Counted from the first letter of the stretch, positions 9,525 to 18,660 are shown. The stretch: 64,000 nucleotides of DNA from Paracoccus sp. SCSIO 75233 (GCF_027912675.1 NZ_CP115757.1:1302001-1366000), one strand, 5' to 3'. The notes: generated by a model from the sequence alone, not told the origin. Program-made: numbers and translations.

Positions 9525-10417
9525 GGAAACATCTCCGCCAAAGCCTCGGCCAAAGCCAGTGTAGCTATCCCGCTGGAGGCGGCATCGGCGCGGACGTGTA
9601 ATTCCTGCATGACGATCAACCGCTTGTTCTGACCGGCAGGCGTATGCGCAAGCCCGGGATAGTTCAGCCAGATCTGGTCCGGATCGCCAAACATCGGCAG
9701 TTCCGCTGCCGAGATGATGACCACATCCGGGGCCATCAGAATGACACCTTCAGGCGTGACCGAGCGATAACGGTCCATGCCGACATCCGCCGCGGCATTC
9801 TCTGCCCCGACCCGGCGGATCAGATTATGCACCGCCGTTCCCGTCCCGCCCGCAGAAAAACTGCCGCCCGCCCCCTGTTTCGAGGCGTGGAGGATACGCA
9901 GCGGACGCTCCGCGCGCGTTATGGTTTCGGCCTGCGCATAATCGGCCAATATCGCTTCGTTGAGTTTATCACCCCTGTCCTTCAGCCCGAGCAAAGCGGC
10001 CATACGCGTGACCTTCTCGGTGGCAGGCAGGGTCCGGTCGATCAGTTCGGTCGGGATTTTGATGGCATCGAGGCCGGTCAGCAGGCGTTCATATCTTACA
10101 TTCGAAGCCACCACCACGCCGGGCCGCATGGCGGCGATCCCTTCGACCCCAGCAGTCTCCCGCATCTTCACCGGCGTATCCCCGATCCCCGGCAGATCGA
10201 CCGCATCCGGGCGGGCGAGGATGCGATCCGCAGCGCCAAGCGCAACCGCGATCTCAACCAGATCGGTGCCCAGAAGGACCAGATCCCGTGGGCCTGCGCC
10301 GGTTTGGTCAGCTTCAAACAACTGCGGATAGGCCAGCCGGTCGGTAACGTCGATGGTTTCCGCCATGATGGGACGGGCCAGCAGGACCAGAAATGCGGCT
10401 GATATGACGCGAAACAT
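9521..10417 (-). CDS. hmuT: HmuT-type periplasmic substrate-binding protein
   Basis: A 298-residue protein with a signal peptide ending about AMAE (residues 17-20). The body is a class III periplasmic binding protein (PeriplasmicBP_2). Features typical of HmuT are a glycine-rich SAGGTGTAVHNLI block, AENAAADVGMDRYRSVTPEG and the Tyr-containing VRYERLLTG segment. Start ATG 10417. It is the first gene of hmuT-hmuU-hmuV, and follows a CirA-type receptor gene by 80 nt in the same direction, so the receptor may supply its substrate. Since CirA normally takes catecholates, either the receptor or the binding protein has a substrate not predicted by its best-known relatives. Confidence 0.85.
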   Translation of the reverse strand: MFRVISAAFLVLLARPIMAETIDVTDRLAYPQLFEADQTGAGPRDLVLLGTDLVEIAVALGAADRILARPDAVDLPGIGDTPVKMRETAGVEGIAAMRPGVVVASNVRYERLLTGLDAIKIPTELIDRTLPATEKVTRMAALLGLKDRGDKLNEAILADYAQAETITRAERPLRILHASKQGAGGSFSAGGTGTAVHNLIRRVGAENAAADVGMDRYRSVTPEGVILMAPDVVIISAAELPMFGDPDQIWLNYPGLAHTPAGQNKRLIVMQELHVRADAASSGIATLALAEALAEMFP

Positions 10418-10496
10418 GGATGCCTCAGGGTTAACTGGCAGGAACGAACGGACGGAGGACAGGACATTCGCCCGACCCCCATCCGTTTGCTTGCGA

Positions 10497-12506
10497 TCAG
10501 AACGTGCTTGTCAGACCGACGAAGTAGCGACGGCCGTCATTATAATTGGTCGTACCGAAGGTCTTGTCGCCGACATTGTAAACCGCTGCGCTGGCGCGGA
10601 AATTGTCGTTGACGTCATAATGCACGCCGATATCAAACGTGGCGTGCTCTTCAACGAAGGACGATCCGGTATCGAAGGTATCGCTGCGATACTGCGCGTT
10701 CGCCCAGGTATTCAGCGCCGGAGTTGCCTGCCAGTCGACGCCGATATTGACGACGTGGCGCGGATTGTTGTTGAACCGCTCGCCCTCGGCCTCGCCCTTT
10801 GTGATCTTGCTGTCGGCATAGGTGTAGTTCATCGCGATATCGACATCGCCCAGCGAGAAATCGGCGGTCGCTTCGATGCCGCTCAACTCGGCACGGTCGC
10901 GGTTTACATATTGACGGATCCACTGGTTGGGGTCGCCATTTGGCCGCTGCCCGCAATCGGTGTCGACGGCAATATCACAGACCGTATTCCGGTCGATGCC
11001 GTTCTTGAAGCGGGTGTGATATGCGGTCAGGCCAAGCTGCGCCCCGCCCGCACTTTCCCAGATCGCGCCGATTTCGAAATTGGTGGTTTCTTCGGGTTTC
11101 AGATCGGTATTGCCCTGATCGCTGCCGCGTCCGCCACCGGCAGACTCAAAGATATTGCTGTCGGCCTGTTTCAGTGACGGCACATTGTAACCGCCGCTGA
11201 CACCGCCCTTGATGGTCAGCGCATCGGTCGCATGCCACACGCCATAGACGCGGGGCGTGACCTTGGATCCATATTTCTCGTTATCGTCGTAGCGCAGACC
11301 CATCGTCACGGTCAGATCGTCATTGATGCTGTAGTTATCCTCACCGAACAACGCCCAGTGCCAGCGCTCCATCGCTGCATTCGGTCTCGCGTTCTGGTCG
11401 CGCGGATCGGACAGGAAGCGGTCCAGATCATGCACGGTTTTTTCATCGCGATAATCGATGCCGACGGTCATCTCATGATTGCCGAAAGCCATGTTTGTTT
11501 TCGAGTTGAAGTTCAGCATCTCGTAGCCCGAGACGTTATTACCATTCTCGAAATCGACATCCTCGAAGGTCACGAAGGAGGTGGTTTCATACCCCGTACC
11601 CCAGCTGAGATTATGCCGGATGCTATAGTTCATCCGGTCGACGCCGATCCCGTTCGAGTCGCCGGTTTCCAATGTGGTCGTCTCGGTATCGTTCGTGCTC
11701 GAAGCGACCTCGAAGGAAAGATCCTGCATATCGTTGAGGACCCAGTTCAGCCGCGCGCCGAGCGATTTCCGGTCGATCTCCTGCGACTGCAATGTGTCAC
11801 CGCTGCGACCAGACACAACCATCCTGTCCTTGTCGCGGTCGTGATACGACCCGAACAGCGCCAGCCCGAGCCGATCCGAAACCGGACCGCTGAGATAGAA
11901 CCGCGCCTCGCGCGCATCACCCGCATCCCCGTTCTTGTAGCTGGTCAATCCGACCGTGGTCGAACCGGACCAGACATCTGCAACAGGTTTGGTGATGATA
12001 TTGATCACGCCGCCCGATGCGGCAGAACCGTAAAGCGAGGACATCGGCCCACGGATCACCTCGATCCGCTCGATGGCCGACGGCGGCGGCAGATAGGTCT
12101 TGGCGAGGCCGCTGCCATAGCCGTTATAGGTCGCTTCCTGCGAGTTGCCGATTGGTTTGCCATCGATCAGCGTCAGAACATATTCCTCACCGAGGCCCCG
12201 GATCGACACCTGCTCCCCGCCCGAACGCGAAGACGGCGCGCTGACAACCACGCCGGGAATATCACGCATCACATCCGCAACACTGGAATAGGGCTTCGAC
12301 GCGATATCATCGCTGTCGATCACCGTAATCGTCGCCGGTGCATCGACAATCTGCTGCGCGAAGCCCGCCGCCGTGATGACAATGGTATCCAGAACAACCG
12401 GATCGCTTTCGGCGGTGATTTCTTGCGCTAAAACGGGCAGTGCTGCACCACCCAGCAAAGCACCTAACGTGCCGGTTACAAAGCGATAGTAATATGCGGA
12501 TTTCAT
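10497..12506 (-). CDS. cirA: CirA-type TonB-dependent receptor
   Basis: A 669-residue outer-membrane receptor (E. coli CirA is 663). The signal peptide ends near PVLAQ (residues 24-28) and is followed by a TonB-box-like DTIVITA. Plug-domain blocks: IPGVVVSAPSSRSGGEQVSI, RGLGEEYVLTLIDGKPIG and IERIEVIRGPMSSLYGSAA, all close to CirA. The barrel ends in YFVGLTSTF. Start ATG 12506, preceded by GGAAGG. Known CirA proteins import monomeric or linear catecholates, which would fit a cell making or scavenging enterobactin-like compounds. Its position directly before hmuTUV would instead suggest heme or another chelate. The 487-nt upstream region holds an AT-rich promoter zone. Confidence 0.92.
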   Translation of the reverse strand: MKSAYYYRFVTGTLGALLGGAALPVLAQEITAESDPVVLDTIVITAAGFAQQIVDAPATITVIDSDDIASKPYSSVADVMRDIPGVVVSAPSSRSGGEQVSIRGLGEEYVLTLIDGKPIGNSQEATYNGYGSGLAKTYLPPPSAIERIEVIRGPMSSLYGSAASGGVINIITKPVADVWSGSTTVGLTSYKNGDAGDAREARFYLSGPVSDRLGLALFGSYHDRDKDRMVVSGRSGDTLQSQEIDRKSLGARLNWVLNDMQDLSFEVASSTNDTETTTLETGDSNGIGVDRMNYSIRHNLSWGTGYETTSFVTFEDVDFENGNNVSGYEMLNFNSKTNMAFGNHEMTVGIDYRDEKTVHDLDRFLSDPRDQNARPNAAMERWHWALFGEDNYSINDDLTVTMGLRYDDNEKYGSKVTPRVYGVWHATDALTIKGGVSGGYNVPSLKQADSNIFESAGGGRGSDQGNTDLKPEETTNFEIGAIWESAGGAQLGLTAYHTRFKNGIDRNTVCDIAVDTDCGQRPNGDPNQWIRQYVNRDRAELSGIEATADFSLGDVDIAMNYTYADSKITKGEAEGERFNNNPRHVVNIGVDWQATPALNTWANAQYRSDTFDTGSSFVEEHATFDIGVHYDVNDNFRASAAVYNVGDKTFGTTNYNDGRRYFVGLTSTF

Positions 12507-12733
12507 CTCGGCCTTCCCATCATGTTAAAGGATCATGAGGCTGGCCGTTCTGCTCGCGGCGCAGATGCTAGGTATCTTCGGCCGGGAAATGAACACTACC
12601 CGTCAGTTCATGGGCATTTTACTATGCTTGCTCCCAAATTAGTTGCCGATCCGCACCACTTGTTTTCTTGTTTTGTTGCGGTGCAAAACTACTTCAGCAA
12701 CTTCACAATCCGCACCCCGAATTTCCTAATGCA

Positions 12734-12749
12734 TTGATTATAAAATCAA
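12734..12749. promoter_or_regulatory. AT-rich palindrome upstream of cirA
   Basis: TTGATTATAAAATCAA, a 16-bp near-perfect inverted repeat (7 of 8 pairs), 228 nt before cirA. It resembles the iron-Rhodo-box half sites TGA/TCA, but the spacer is 8 nt instead of the consensus 9. An iron-regulator site is therefore only a possibility. Confidence 0.3.
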
Positions 12750-12857
12750 TAAATTATCAGTGTTAGTGTATCGACTACAATAACGCCGTCGTCTGAAGCG
12801 TTTCGGCGGCGGTTCTGAGACTTATCTAAGAACGAAGACCCAGGGTTCTTGGCGGCG

Positions 12858-12941
12858 TTAAATGTCTCTCCCGCCGTCATTGTCCATGCTCAGGCGTGTT
12901 TCGGTGGACAGGGCCGCCGTGACAAACAGGCCGGTCAGCAC
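12858..12941 (-). pseudogene. Possible C-terminal gene remnant
   Basis: A 27-codon frame (GTG 12941 to TAA 12858) reads VLTGLFVTAALSTETRL and ends GGRDI. It uses GC-rich third positions like true genes here, and a TGA stands in frame just before it. It looks like the decayed end of a membrane protein, but is too short to assign a family. Confidence 0.2.
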
Positions 12942-12993
12942 ATTTCAGTAACGCATAATCCGAAAATCACCGAATAGGCCCCCTATCCTTCCC

Positions 12994-15360
12994 TTACAAC
13001 TTCACCCGCTTCAGCCTCAGCGCATTAGCAATGACGGAGACCGAGGATAGCGACATGGCGGCCGCTGCGATCATGGGTGACAGGAGCACGCCGAAGACCG
13101 GGTACAGCACGCCGGCGGCGATCGGGATGCCTGCCGTGTTATAGGCGAATGCGAAGAACAGGTTCTGGCGGATATTGCGCATCGTTGCCACGGCCAGCTT
13201 GCGGGCGCGGACGATGCCGGTCAGGTCGCCGCCGAGCAGGGTCAGGCCGGCGCTTTCGACCGCCACATCGGCGCCGGTTCCCATGGCGATACCGACATCT
13301 GCCGAGGCGAGGGCCGGTGCATCGTTCACGCCATCCCCTGCCATAGCGACCTTGCGGCCCTTGTCGCGCAGGCCGTCGATCAGATCCTTCTTGCCCTCGG
13401 GCAGCATTCCCGCGCGGACCTCGTCAATACCCAGCTGCGATGCGACCGCCTGCGCCGTGCGTTCATTGTCACCCGTGGCCATGATCACCCTGATCCCCTG
13501 TTCATGCAGGTCGCGGATCGCAGCCCCGGCGGTAGATTTGATCGGATCGGCGACGGCGACGAGGCCTGCCAGCTTTCCGTCCAGCGCCACGAACATCGCC
13601 GTCTTGCCTTCACCCCGAAGACGGTCGGCGGTATCCTCGCCCGTATCGCAGTCGATGCCGAGTGATTTCATCAGCGCATTGTTGCCAAGCGCCACATCGC
13701 GGCCATCAACCTTGCCGATGACGCCCTTGCCGGTGATCGCCTCGAACTCCTCCCCACTGCCAAGGCCCAGACCGCGTTGCTTTGCACCGTCGACAATCGC
13801 TTCGGCCAGCGGATGCTCGGAAGCGCGCTCCAGTGCGGCGGCGGCGGACAGCAATTCATCCTCGGGGACATCTCCGAAGCTGGTCACATCGGTCAACGCC
13901 GGCTTGCCTTCGGTCAGCGTGCCGGTCTTGTCGACGATCAGCGTATCGACATCGGCCATCAGCTCCAGCGCCTCGGCATTCTTGACCAGAACGCCCGCCT
14001 GCGCGCCGCGCCCGGCAGCTGTGGTGATCGAAATCGGCGTCGCCAGCCCAAGCGCACAGGGGCACGCGATGATCAGCACCGAGACAGCCGACGCGATGGC
14101 GAAGACGAAGGACGGGCTGGGGCCAAAGATCAGCCAGACGATGAAAGCCAGAATGGCGATCACCACAACCGTCGGCACGAAAATGGCGGACACGCGGTCG
14201 GCCAGACCCTGGATCGGCGCCTTGGACCGCCGGGCGCCTGCCACCATCTGCACGATCTGCGCCAGCACGGTATCTGCGCCCACATCGGTGGTGCGGATTG
14301 CCAGCGAGCCGTTCTTGTTGATCGTGCCGCCGGTCACGCGGTCGCCTTGGACCTTTTCGACCGGCACGGGTTCGCCCGTGATCATACTTTCATCGACCGA
14401 GGAGCGCCCCTCGACCACTTCGCCATCAACCGGCACGCTGTCGCCGGGCCGCACCCGCAACAGGTCGCCGGCCATGATATTCTCCAGCGGTGCGTCGTAT
14501 TCCGTGCCATCCGGCAGGATCCGGCGCGCCATCTTTGGTGCCAGATCCATCAGCGCGCGGATAGCGTCGCCGGTTCGTTCACGCGCCCGTAGCTCCAGCA
14601 CCTGCCCGACGAACACCAGCGCAACAATGACCACGGCGGCCTCGTAATAGGTGCCGACGGTTTCGCCCATACGGTATTCTTCAGGGAAGATACCCGGCAG
14701 GAAGGTCGCAAACAGCGAATAGAGATACGCCGCCCCGACCCCGAGGGAAATCAGCGTCCACATATTCGGGGAACGGTTCCGAAACGAATCCAGTCCGCGC
14801 TGGAAGAAGGGCCGCGCCGCCCACAGCACAATCGGCGTTGCCAGAAGGAACTCCAGCCAAATCGCCGTCCGGTGTCCGATCCAGTCGCGGACCGGAATGC
14901 CGACCATCTCCCCCATCGTCAGGATCAGCAGCGGCACAGCCGCTGCAACGCTGATCCACAGCCTGCGGGTGAAATCGGTCAGTTCCTCACTCGGCTCATC
15001 CGAGGGGACCATCGGTTCAAGCGCCATGCCACAGATCGGGCAGGCACCGGGTTCGTCGCGGATGATCTCGGGGTGCATCGGGCAGGTCCATTGCGTGCCT
15101 GCGGGGGTCGATGTCTCAACCCGGGCCGCGGCACCGGATGCGTAGAACCACGGATCGCCGTCGAATTTCGACTGACACCCATCGGAGCAGAAATAGAAGG
15201 TTTCGCCGTCATATTCGCGCTGCCGAGCCTCCGGTTTGATGGTCACCTGCATGCCGCAGACCGGGTCAATAGCCTTACCCTCTTCAGGCATCGCGGGCGC
15301 GCCGTGAGATGTCGTATCCGAAGCGGAATTGCCGTGAGAACCGTGGTGCTTGTGATCCAT
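12994..15360 (-). CDS. copA: Copper-translocating P-type ATPase with YHS and heavy-metal-binding domains
   Basis: A 788-residue P1B ATPase. The His-rich N-terminus ([10 protein letters not shown]) is followed by a YHS domain (DPVCGM at 32-37), then a heavy-metal-binding domain (WTCPMHP at 91-97, CPICGM at 107-112). There is no classic GMTCxxC ferredoxin-like domain. Transmembrane ACPCALG (CPC near 431), phosphorylation motif DKTGT (near 477), TGE loop ([10 protein letters not shown]) and hinge GDGVND (near 677) are present. It would pump Cu(I), possibly Ag(I), out of the cytoplasm. ATG 15360 follows GAGAGGGA; an in-frame TTG at 15438 is less likely. It is divergent from csoR, and two CsoR-type operators lie between the genes. 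Confidence 0.93.
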   Translation of the reverse strand: MDHKHHGSHGNSASDTTSHGAPAMPEEGKAIDPVCGMQVTIKPEARQREYDGETFYFCSDGCQSKFDGDPWFYASGAAARVETSTPAGTQWTCPMHPEIIRDEPGACPICGMALEPMVPSDEPSEELTDFTRRLWISVAAAVPLLILTMGEMVGIPVRDWIGHRTAIWLEFLLATPIVLWAARPFFQRGLDSFRNRSPNMWTLISLGVGAAYLYSLFATFLPGIFPEEYRMGETVGTYYEAAVVIVALVFVGQVLELRARERTGDAIRALMDLAPKMARRILPDGTEYDAPLENIMAGDLLRVRPGDSVPVDGEVVEGRSSVDESMITGEPVPVEKVQGDRVTGGTINKNGSLAIRTTDVGADTVLAQIVQMVAGARRSKAPIQGLADRVSAIFVPTVVVIAILAFIVWLIFGPSPSFVFAIASAVSVLIIACPCALGLATPISITTAAGRGAQAGVLVKNAEALELMADVDTLIVDKTGTLTEGKPALTDVTSFGDVPEDELLSAAAALERASEHPLAEAIVDGAKQRGLGLGSGEEFEAITGKGVIGKVDGRDVALGNNALMKSLGIDCDTGEDTADRLRGEGKTAMFVALDGKLAGLVAVADPIKSTAGAAIRDLHEQGIRVIMATGDNERTAQAVASQLGIDEVRAGMLPEGKKDLIDGLRDKGRKVAMAGDGVNDAPALASADVGIAMGTGADVAVESAGLTLLGGDLTGIVRARKLAVATMRNIRQNLFFAFAYNTAGIPIAAGVLYPVFGVLLSPMIAAAAMSLSSVSVIANALRLKRVKL

Positions 15361-15377
15361 GAACGTCCCTCTCGCAA

Positions 15378-15394
15378 ATACCTGTAGGGGGTAT
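15378..15394. promoter_or_regulatory. CsoR-type operator, copA-proximal
   Basis: ATACC-TGTAGGG-GGTAT inverted repeat with a G tract, 18 nt before the copA start. Matches the GC-tract-in-AT-flanks form of CsoR/RcnR-family operators. Expected to block copA transcription when CsoR has no copper bound. Confidence 0.6.
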
Positions 15395-15407
15395 ATTTTT
15401 CTTGTCC

Positions 15408-15426
15408 TATACCCCAGCAGGGTATA
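15408..15426. promoter_or_regulatory. CsoR-type operator, csoR-proximal
   Basis: TATACCC-CAGCA-GGGTATA, perfect 7-bp arms, 36 nt before the csoR start. Together with the site at 15378 it indicates shared control of copA and csoR. Confidence 0.65.
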
Positions 15427-15461
15427 AATCAAGTCCAATTTCCGAGCCGCGGAGGCAATTC

Positions 15462-15743
15462 ATGCCGCATAGCAAGCAAAACAGTGACGCAATCCTGAAA
15501 CGCCTGTCGCGATTGAACGGTCAGGTGCAAGGCGTCTCGCGCATGGTCGAAGAAGGCCGGTACTGTGTCGATATTCTGAACCAGACGGCGGCCATCCGGT
15601 CCGCCCTTCGGGCGGTCGAGCGTCTGCTTATCGAAGATCACGCCCGAAGCTGCATGGAAGACGCGATCCAGTCCGGTGATCAGGAACGTCAGCGTGTCAT
15701 GTTCCGCGAAGTCGTCGGCTTGCTGGAAAAAGTTCGCGAATAA
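15462..15743 (+). CDS. csoR: CsoR/FrmR-family copper-sensing repressor
   Basis: A 93-residue, all-helical DUF156-type repressor. The Cu(I) ligand set of CsoR is present as Cys35, His60 and Cys64 (YCVDIL; IEDHARSC), matching Cys36/His61/Cys65 of the mycobacterial protein. The conserved RLxRLNGQVQGV segment is at residues 14-25. ATG 15462 is preceded by GGAGG at 15451. Divergent from the copper ATPase, with two symmetric operators between them. Copper binding should release DNA and induce the pump. Confidence 0.92.
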   Translation: MPHSKQNSDAILKRLSRLNGQVQGVSRMVEEGRYCVDILNQTAAIRSALRAVERLLIEDHARSCMEDAIQSGDQERQRVMFREVVGLLEKVRE

Positions 15744-15829
15744 GGCGCGGCCTCTGAGGCCAGCGGCATGAACCCGGCACCTTCCTTCGCGTCGCGCCGG
15801 GCCACAGGTCAGGCGATAGGGTGGTCTGC

Positions 15830-16561
15830 TTACCGGGCCGCAGTGGTGTTGACCCTGCTGATCAGCTCCGCGCCGCTTTCCTTACGTTCGGAATAGCGAT
15901 CAACGAGATGCTCACGAATATCGCGCGTCAGAAGCGTGAAGCGGACCAGCTCTTCCATCACATCGACGATCCGGTCGTAATAGGGCGACGGTTTCATCCG
16001 CCCTTCCTCGTCGAACTGCTGGAACGCCTTGGGGACAGAGGACTGGTTGGGGATCGTCAGGCAGCGCATCCAACGGCCAAGGATGCGAAGCTGGTTCACG
16101 GCGTTAAAGCTCTGCGAGCCGCCGGAGACCTGCATCACCGCCAGCGTCTTGCCCTGTGTCGGGCGAACTGCGCCGAGCGATAGCGGGATCCAGTCGATCT
16201 GGGTTTTCATGATGCCGGTCATCGCGCCATGCCGTTCCGGCGACGACCAGACCATGCCGTCGCACCATGTCACCAGATCGCGCAGTTCCGCGACCTTCGG
16301 ATGATCGACCGGGGCATCGTCCGGCAAAGGCAGGCCGGACGGGTTGAAGATCCTTGTCTCAGCCCCGAAGCGTTGCAGGATCCGCGCGGCTTCCTCGGCG
16401 GCGAACCGCGAAAAGCTGCGTTCCCGAAGCGAACCATAAAGCAGCAAAAATTTCGGCGGAGACGTCGTTCTTGCGGCCGGAAAGAGAGAGTTCGGATCAA
16501 TTGTCCTGAAATGGCTTTCGTCGAGTGCAGGCGTGTCAGGCAATCCGGTTTCCTTCCGCAT
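15830..16561 (-). CDS. arsH: ArsH, NADPH-dependent FMN reductase / organoarsenical oxidase
   Basis: A 243-residue flavodoxin-like protein. The FMN phosphate loop is [10 protein letters not shown] (residues 43-52), followed by ArsH blocks [40 protein letters not shown] and [11 protein letters not shown]. ArsH oxidises trivalent methylarsenicals and reduces quinones or azo dyes in characterised members. ATG 16561 lies inside the end of arsC (26-nt overlap in another frame), so translation is probably coupled. It is the last gene of a five-gene arsenic operon. Confidence 0.95.
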   Translation of the reverse strand: MRKETGLPDTPALDESHFRTIDPNSLFPAARTTSPPKFLLLYGSLRERSFSRFAAEEAARILQRFGAETRIFNPSGLPLPDDAPVDHPKVAELRDLVTWCDGMVWSSPERHGAMTGIMKTQIDWIPLSLGAVRPTQGKTLAVMQVSGGSQSFNAVNQLRILGRWMRCLTIPNQSSVPKAFQQFDEEGRMKPSPYYDRIVDVMEELVRFTLLTRDIREHLVDRYSERKESGAELISRVNTTAAR

Positions 16562-16958
16562 CGATAATCAGTTCCCCGTCCTCTTTGTGCAGCGGTCCCG
16601 GCGGCAGTTTTTCCAGCAGGTCGAGGACCGTTTCGGAGGGGCGGCACAGGCGCACCCCTTTCGGCGAGCACACAATAGGACGGTTCACCAATACCGGATG
16701 TTCCAGCATGGCGTCCAGCAGGTCGTCGTCCGACACGGCCGGATCGGTCAGGCCAAGCTCGGCGGCGGGCGACTTGCTGACCCGCAGTGCTTCGCGGGGC
16801 GTCAGATCGGCAGCCGCGAACAGCGCCAGAAGCTGCGGGCGTGTCCAGCCCTCTTTCAGATACTCGATCACAACCGGCTCTTCGCCGGATTTGCGGATGA
16901 TGTCGAGGACGTTGCGGGATGTCCCGCAATCGGGATTGTGATGGATAACGATGGTCAT
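16536..16958 (-). CDS. arsC: Arsenate reductase ArsC, glutaredoxin-dependent type
   Basis: A 140-residue protein of the R773/ArsC family. The nucleophile is Cys11 in [10 protein letters not shown], and arginines expected to hold arsenate occur in LRVSKS, NRPIV and LCRPSE. It reduces As(V) to As(III) with glutathione/glutaredoxin. ATG 16958, 10 nt after the end of the aqpS gene. The operon also encodes a second, unrelated arsenate reductase (17649-18161), so two electron-donor systems may serve the same step. Confidence 0.95.
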   Translation of the reverse strand: MTIVIHHNPDCGTSRNVLDIIRKSGEEPVVIEYLKEGWTRPQLLALFAAADLTPREALRVSKSPAAELGLTDPAVSDDDLLDAMLEHPVLVNRPIVCSPKGVRLCRPSETVLDLLEKLPPGPLHKEDGELIIDAEGNRIA

Positions 16959-16968
16959 GTCGTTCCTG

Positions 16969-17652
16969 TTATTTGACGTTGTCCTGCTGTGCCGCCTGTG
17001 GCTGGAACAGCCATGCGACGAACCATGCGGCGATCAATGCGCCGATGATCTCCGCCACGACGAAAGCCGGCACATCCAAGGGCCTGATCCCCGCGAAGCT
17101 GTCGGAGAAACCGCGCGCAATGGCAACGGCAGGATTGGCGAAGCTGGTCGAGGCCGTGAACCAGTAAGCTGCCGTGATATACAGACCGACAAGCCACGGG
17201 ATCGCCTCCGCCTTGACGCGAAGCCCGATGAGGATGCTGGCAAGCAGCCCGAACGTGGCCACGACCTCCGCCAGCCATTGCCCATCCCCGGTGCGCAGCT
17301 TCTGCGAGATCTGCACCACTGGCAGGTCAAACATCGCATGCGCCAGAAAGGAGCCGAGAATGCCGCCCGCGATCTGCGCCACGACATAGCCAACCGCAAG
17401 CGTCACCGGCAATTCCCGGCGCAGCGCAAACACAAGCGTCACGGCGGGGTTGAAATGTGCGCCCGAGACGGGGCCGAACAACGTGATCAGCACGATCAGG
17501 ATGGCGCCGGTCGGGATCGTGTTGCCCAGCAGCGAGACAGCATCATCGGCGGACAGCGCGTCCGCCATGATGCCCGACCCGACCACGGTACAGACCAGCA
17601 ACAGGGTGCCGAGCCCCTCGGCGACGAGGCGGCGGGACGGGGTAAATGTCAT
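16969..17652 (-). CDS. aqpS: AqpS-type arsenite channel, MIP/aquaglyceroporin family
   Basis: A 227-residue six-helix channel with two NPA boxes, HFNPAVT (about residue 67) and FANPAVA (about 171). The arginine that usually follows the second NPA is replaced by valine, a substitution I associate with AqpS-type arsenic channels. Downhill As(III) efflux replaces an ArsB/Acr3 pump in aqpS operons such as that of Sinorhizobium meliloti. ATG 17652 overlaps the stop of the upstream reductase gene (ATGA). No ArsB or Acr3 gene is seen here. Confidence 0.92.
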   Translation of the reverse strand: MTFTPSRRLVAEGLGTLLLVCTVVGSGIMADALSADDAVSLLGNTIPTGAILIVLITLFGPVSGAHFNPAVTLVFALRRELPVTLAVGYVVAQIAGGILGSFLAHAMFDLPVVQISQKLRTGDGQWLAEVVATFGLLASILIGLRVKAEAIPWLVGLYITAAYWFTASTSFANPAVAIARGFSDSFAGIRPLDVPAFVVAEIIGALIAAWFVAWLFQPQAAQQDNVK

Positions 17653-18161
17653 GCGGTCTCGGACCCTTCCTTGGTCTTCCCGATCTCGTCCAGCTTTTCC
17701 TGAAGCGACAGCTTGTCGAGCGACTTCATCGGCAGGCTGGCAAAGATCGAAATCCGGTTGCGCAGCATCCGGTAGGTTTCACTGAAGGCGAGCCGGATTT
17801 CAGCCTCCGTCCCGGTCGCGGCGGCAGGGTCCGGCAGGCCCCAATGCGCGGTCATCGGCTGACCCGGCCAGTAGGGGCATTCTTCCGCCGCTGCCTGATC
17901 GCAAACGGTGAAGACGAAATCCATCTTGGGCGCATCCGGCGTCGCGAATTCGTCCCAGCTTTTCGATCGGGCGAAATCGGTGTTGTAATTCAGCCGCTTC
18001 AGCAGGTCGATCGTATAGGGATGCACATCCCCTTTCGGTTTCGATCCGGCAGAGAAGCCGCGAAACTTGCCGATACCTTCCCGGTTGAGAACGGCTTCGG
18101 CAATGATCGACCGGGCGGAGTTTCCGGTACATAGGAACAGCACGTTGTACTTGTCAGGCAT
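17649..18161 (-). CDS. arsC: Low-molecular-weight phosphatase-type arsenate reductase
   Basis: A 170-residue protein. The P-loop is CTGNSAR (Cys11-Arg17), and the general acid Asp is in GLPDPAA. Redox-cysteine candidates occur in TVCDQAAAEECPYWPG. These are the features of LMW-PTP-fold arsenate reductases. ATG 18161 follows AGGAA; a TTG at 18179 is an unlikely alternative. It lies between arsR and aqpS with minimal spacing. The C-terminal 20 residues are charged and likely helical (KLSLQEKLDEIGKTKEG). Confidence 0.92.
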   Translation of the reverse strand: MPDKYNVLFLCTGNSARSIIAEAVLNREGIGKFRGFSAGSKPKGDVHPYTIDLLKRLNYNTDFARSKSWDEFATPDAPKMDFVFTVCDQAAAEECPYWPGQPMTAHWGLPDPAAATGTEAEIRLAFSETYRMLRNRISIFASLPMKSLDKLSLQEKLDEIGKTKEGSETA

Positions 18162-18172
18162 CTCGGAATTCC

Positions 18173-18505
18173 TCAGCAATTACAGATTAACTCTTCGAGC
18201 AAGGGCTCGCACAGCTCCGGCTTTCCGCCGCAGCAATCCTCAAGCAGAAACGACAGCAGCCCGCGCATATGGGTCATGTCGGCGAAATATCTGATCGCCC
18301 TGCCCTCACGCTCATTCCGCACCAGCCCGGCGTGCAACAGAACCGACAGATTGGCCGACATCGTGTTCTGCCGGACATTGAGTGCGGTCGATATTTCACC
18401 GGCCAGCATCCCATCACGCCCAGCCTTCACCAGCAGGCGAAAGACATCGAGCCTTGTGTCCTGTCCAAGGGCGGCCAGAGATGTGAGAGCGCGATTCTTA
18501 TCCAT
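18173..18505 (-). CDS. arsR: ArsR-family arsenic-responsive repressor
   Basis: A 110-residue winged-helix protein (ArsR/SmtB family). The helix-turn-helix runs through ISTALNVRQNTMSANLSVL. Cysteine clusters near the C-terminus (EDCCGGKPELCEP and ICNC) are candidate As(III) ligands, in place of the classic CxC in the recognition helix. This resembles the C-terminal cysteine arrangement of some alphaproteobacterial ArsR proteins. ATG 18505 is the first gene of the operon and sits inside a 38-bp palindrome, so binding would block transcription directly. Confidence 0.93.
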   Translation of the reverse strand: MDKNRALTSLAALGQDTRLDVFRLLVKAGRDGMLAGEISTALNVRQNTMSANLSVLLHAGLVRNEREGRAIRYFADMTHMRGLLSFLLEDCCGGKPELCEPLLEELICNC

Positions 18506-18534
18506 ATATCCAAGTTAGTTGATATATGGATAAG
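18497..18534. promoter_or_regulatory. ArsR operator, 38-bp palindrome
   Basis: Perfect 14-bp arms CTTATCCATATATC / GATATATGGATAAG separated by 10 nt. It covers the arsR start codon and the immediate upstream DNA, as expected of an autoregulated ArsR site. Confidence 0.75.
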
Positions 18535-18660
18535 TTGCAAGACGGAGTCGCAATTTGAATGACGAATTCAAAAGCTCAGATGATTGCCGGCAAGGGGGGC
18601 CTCCGCTATCGAGAACCCGCACCAACGCGCAGGCTCTCTGGCATGCCGGACCCGTAATAC

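Larger units (their letters stand above)
12507..12993. other. Intergenic region upstream of cirA
   Basis: 487 nt between the copA stop and the cirA start. The part nearest cirA (about 12610-12780) is AT-rich and is the likely cirA promoter zone, containing the palindrome at 12734-12749. The part nearest copA contains a short minus-strand reading remnant (12858-12941). No convincing intact gene and no clear intrinsic terminator were seen. Confidence 0.6.
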
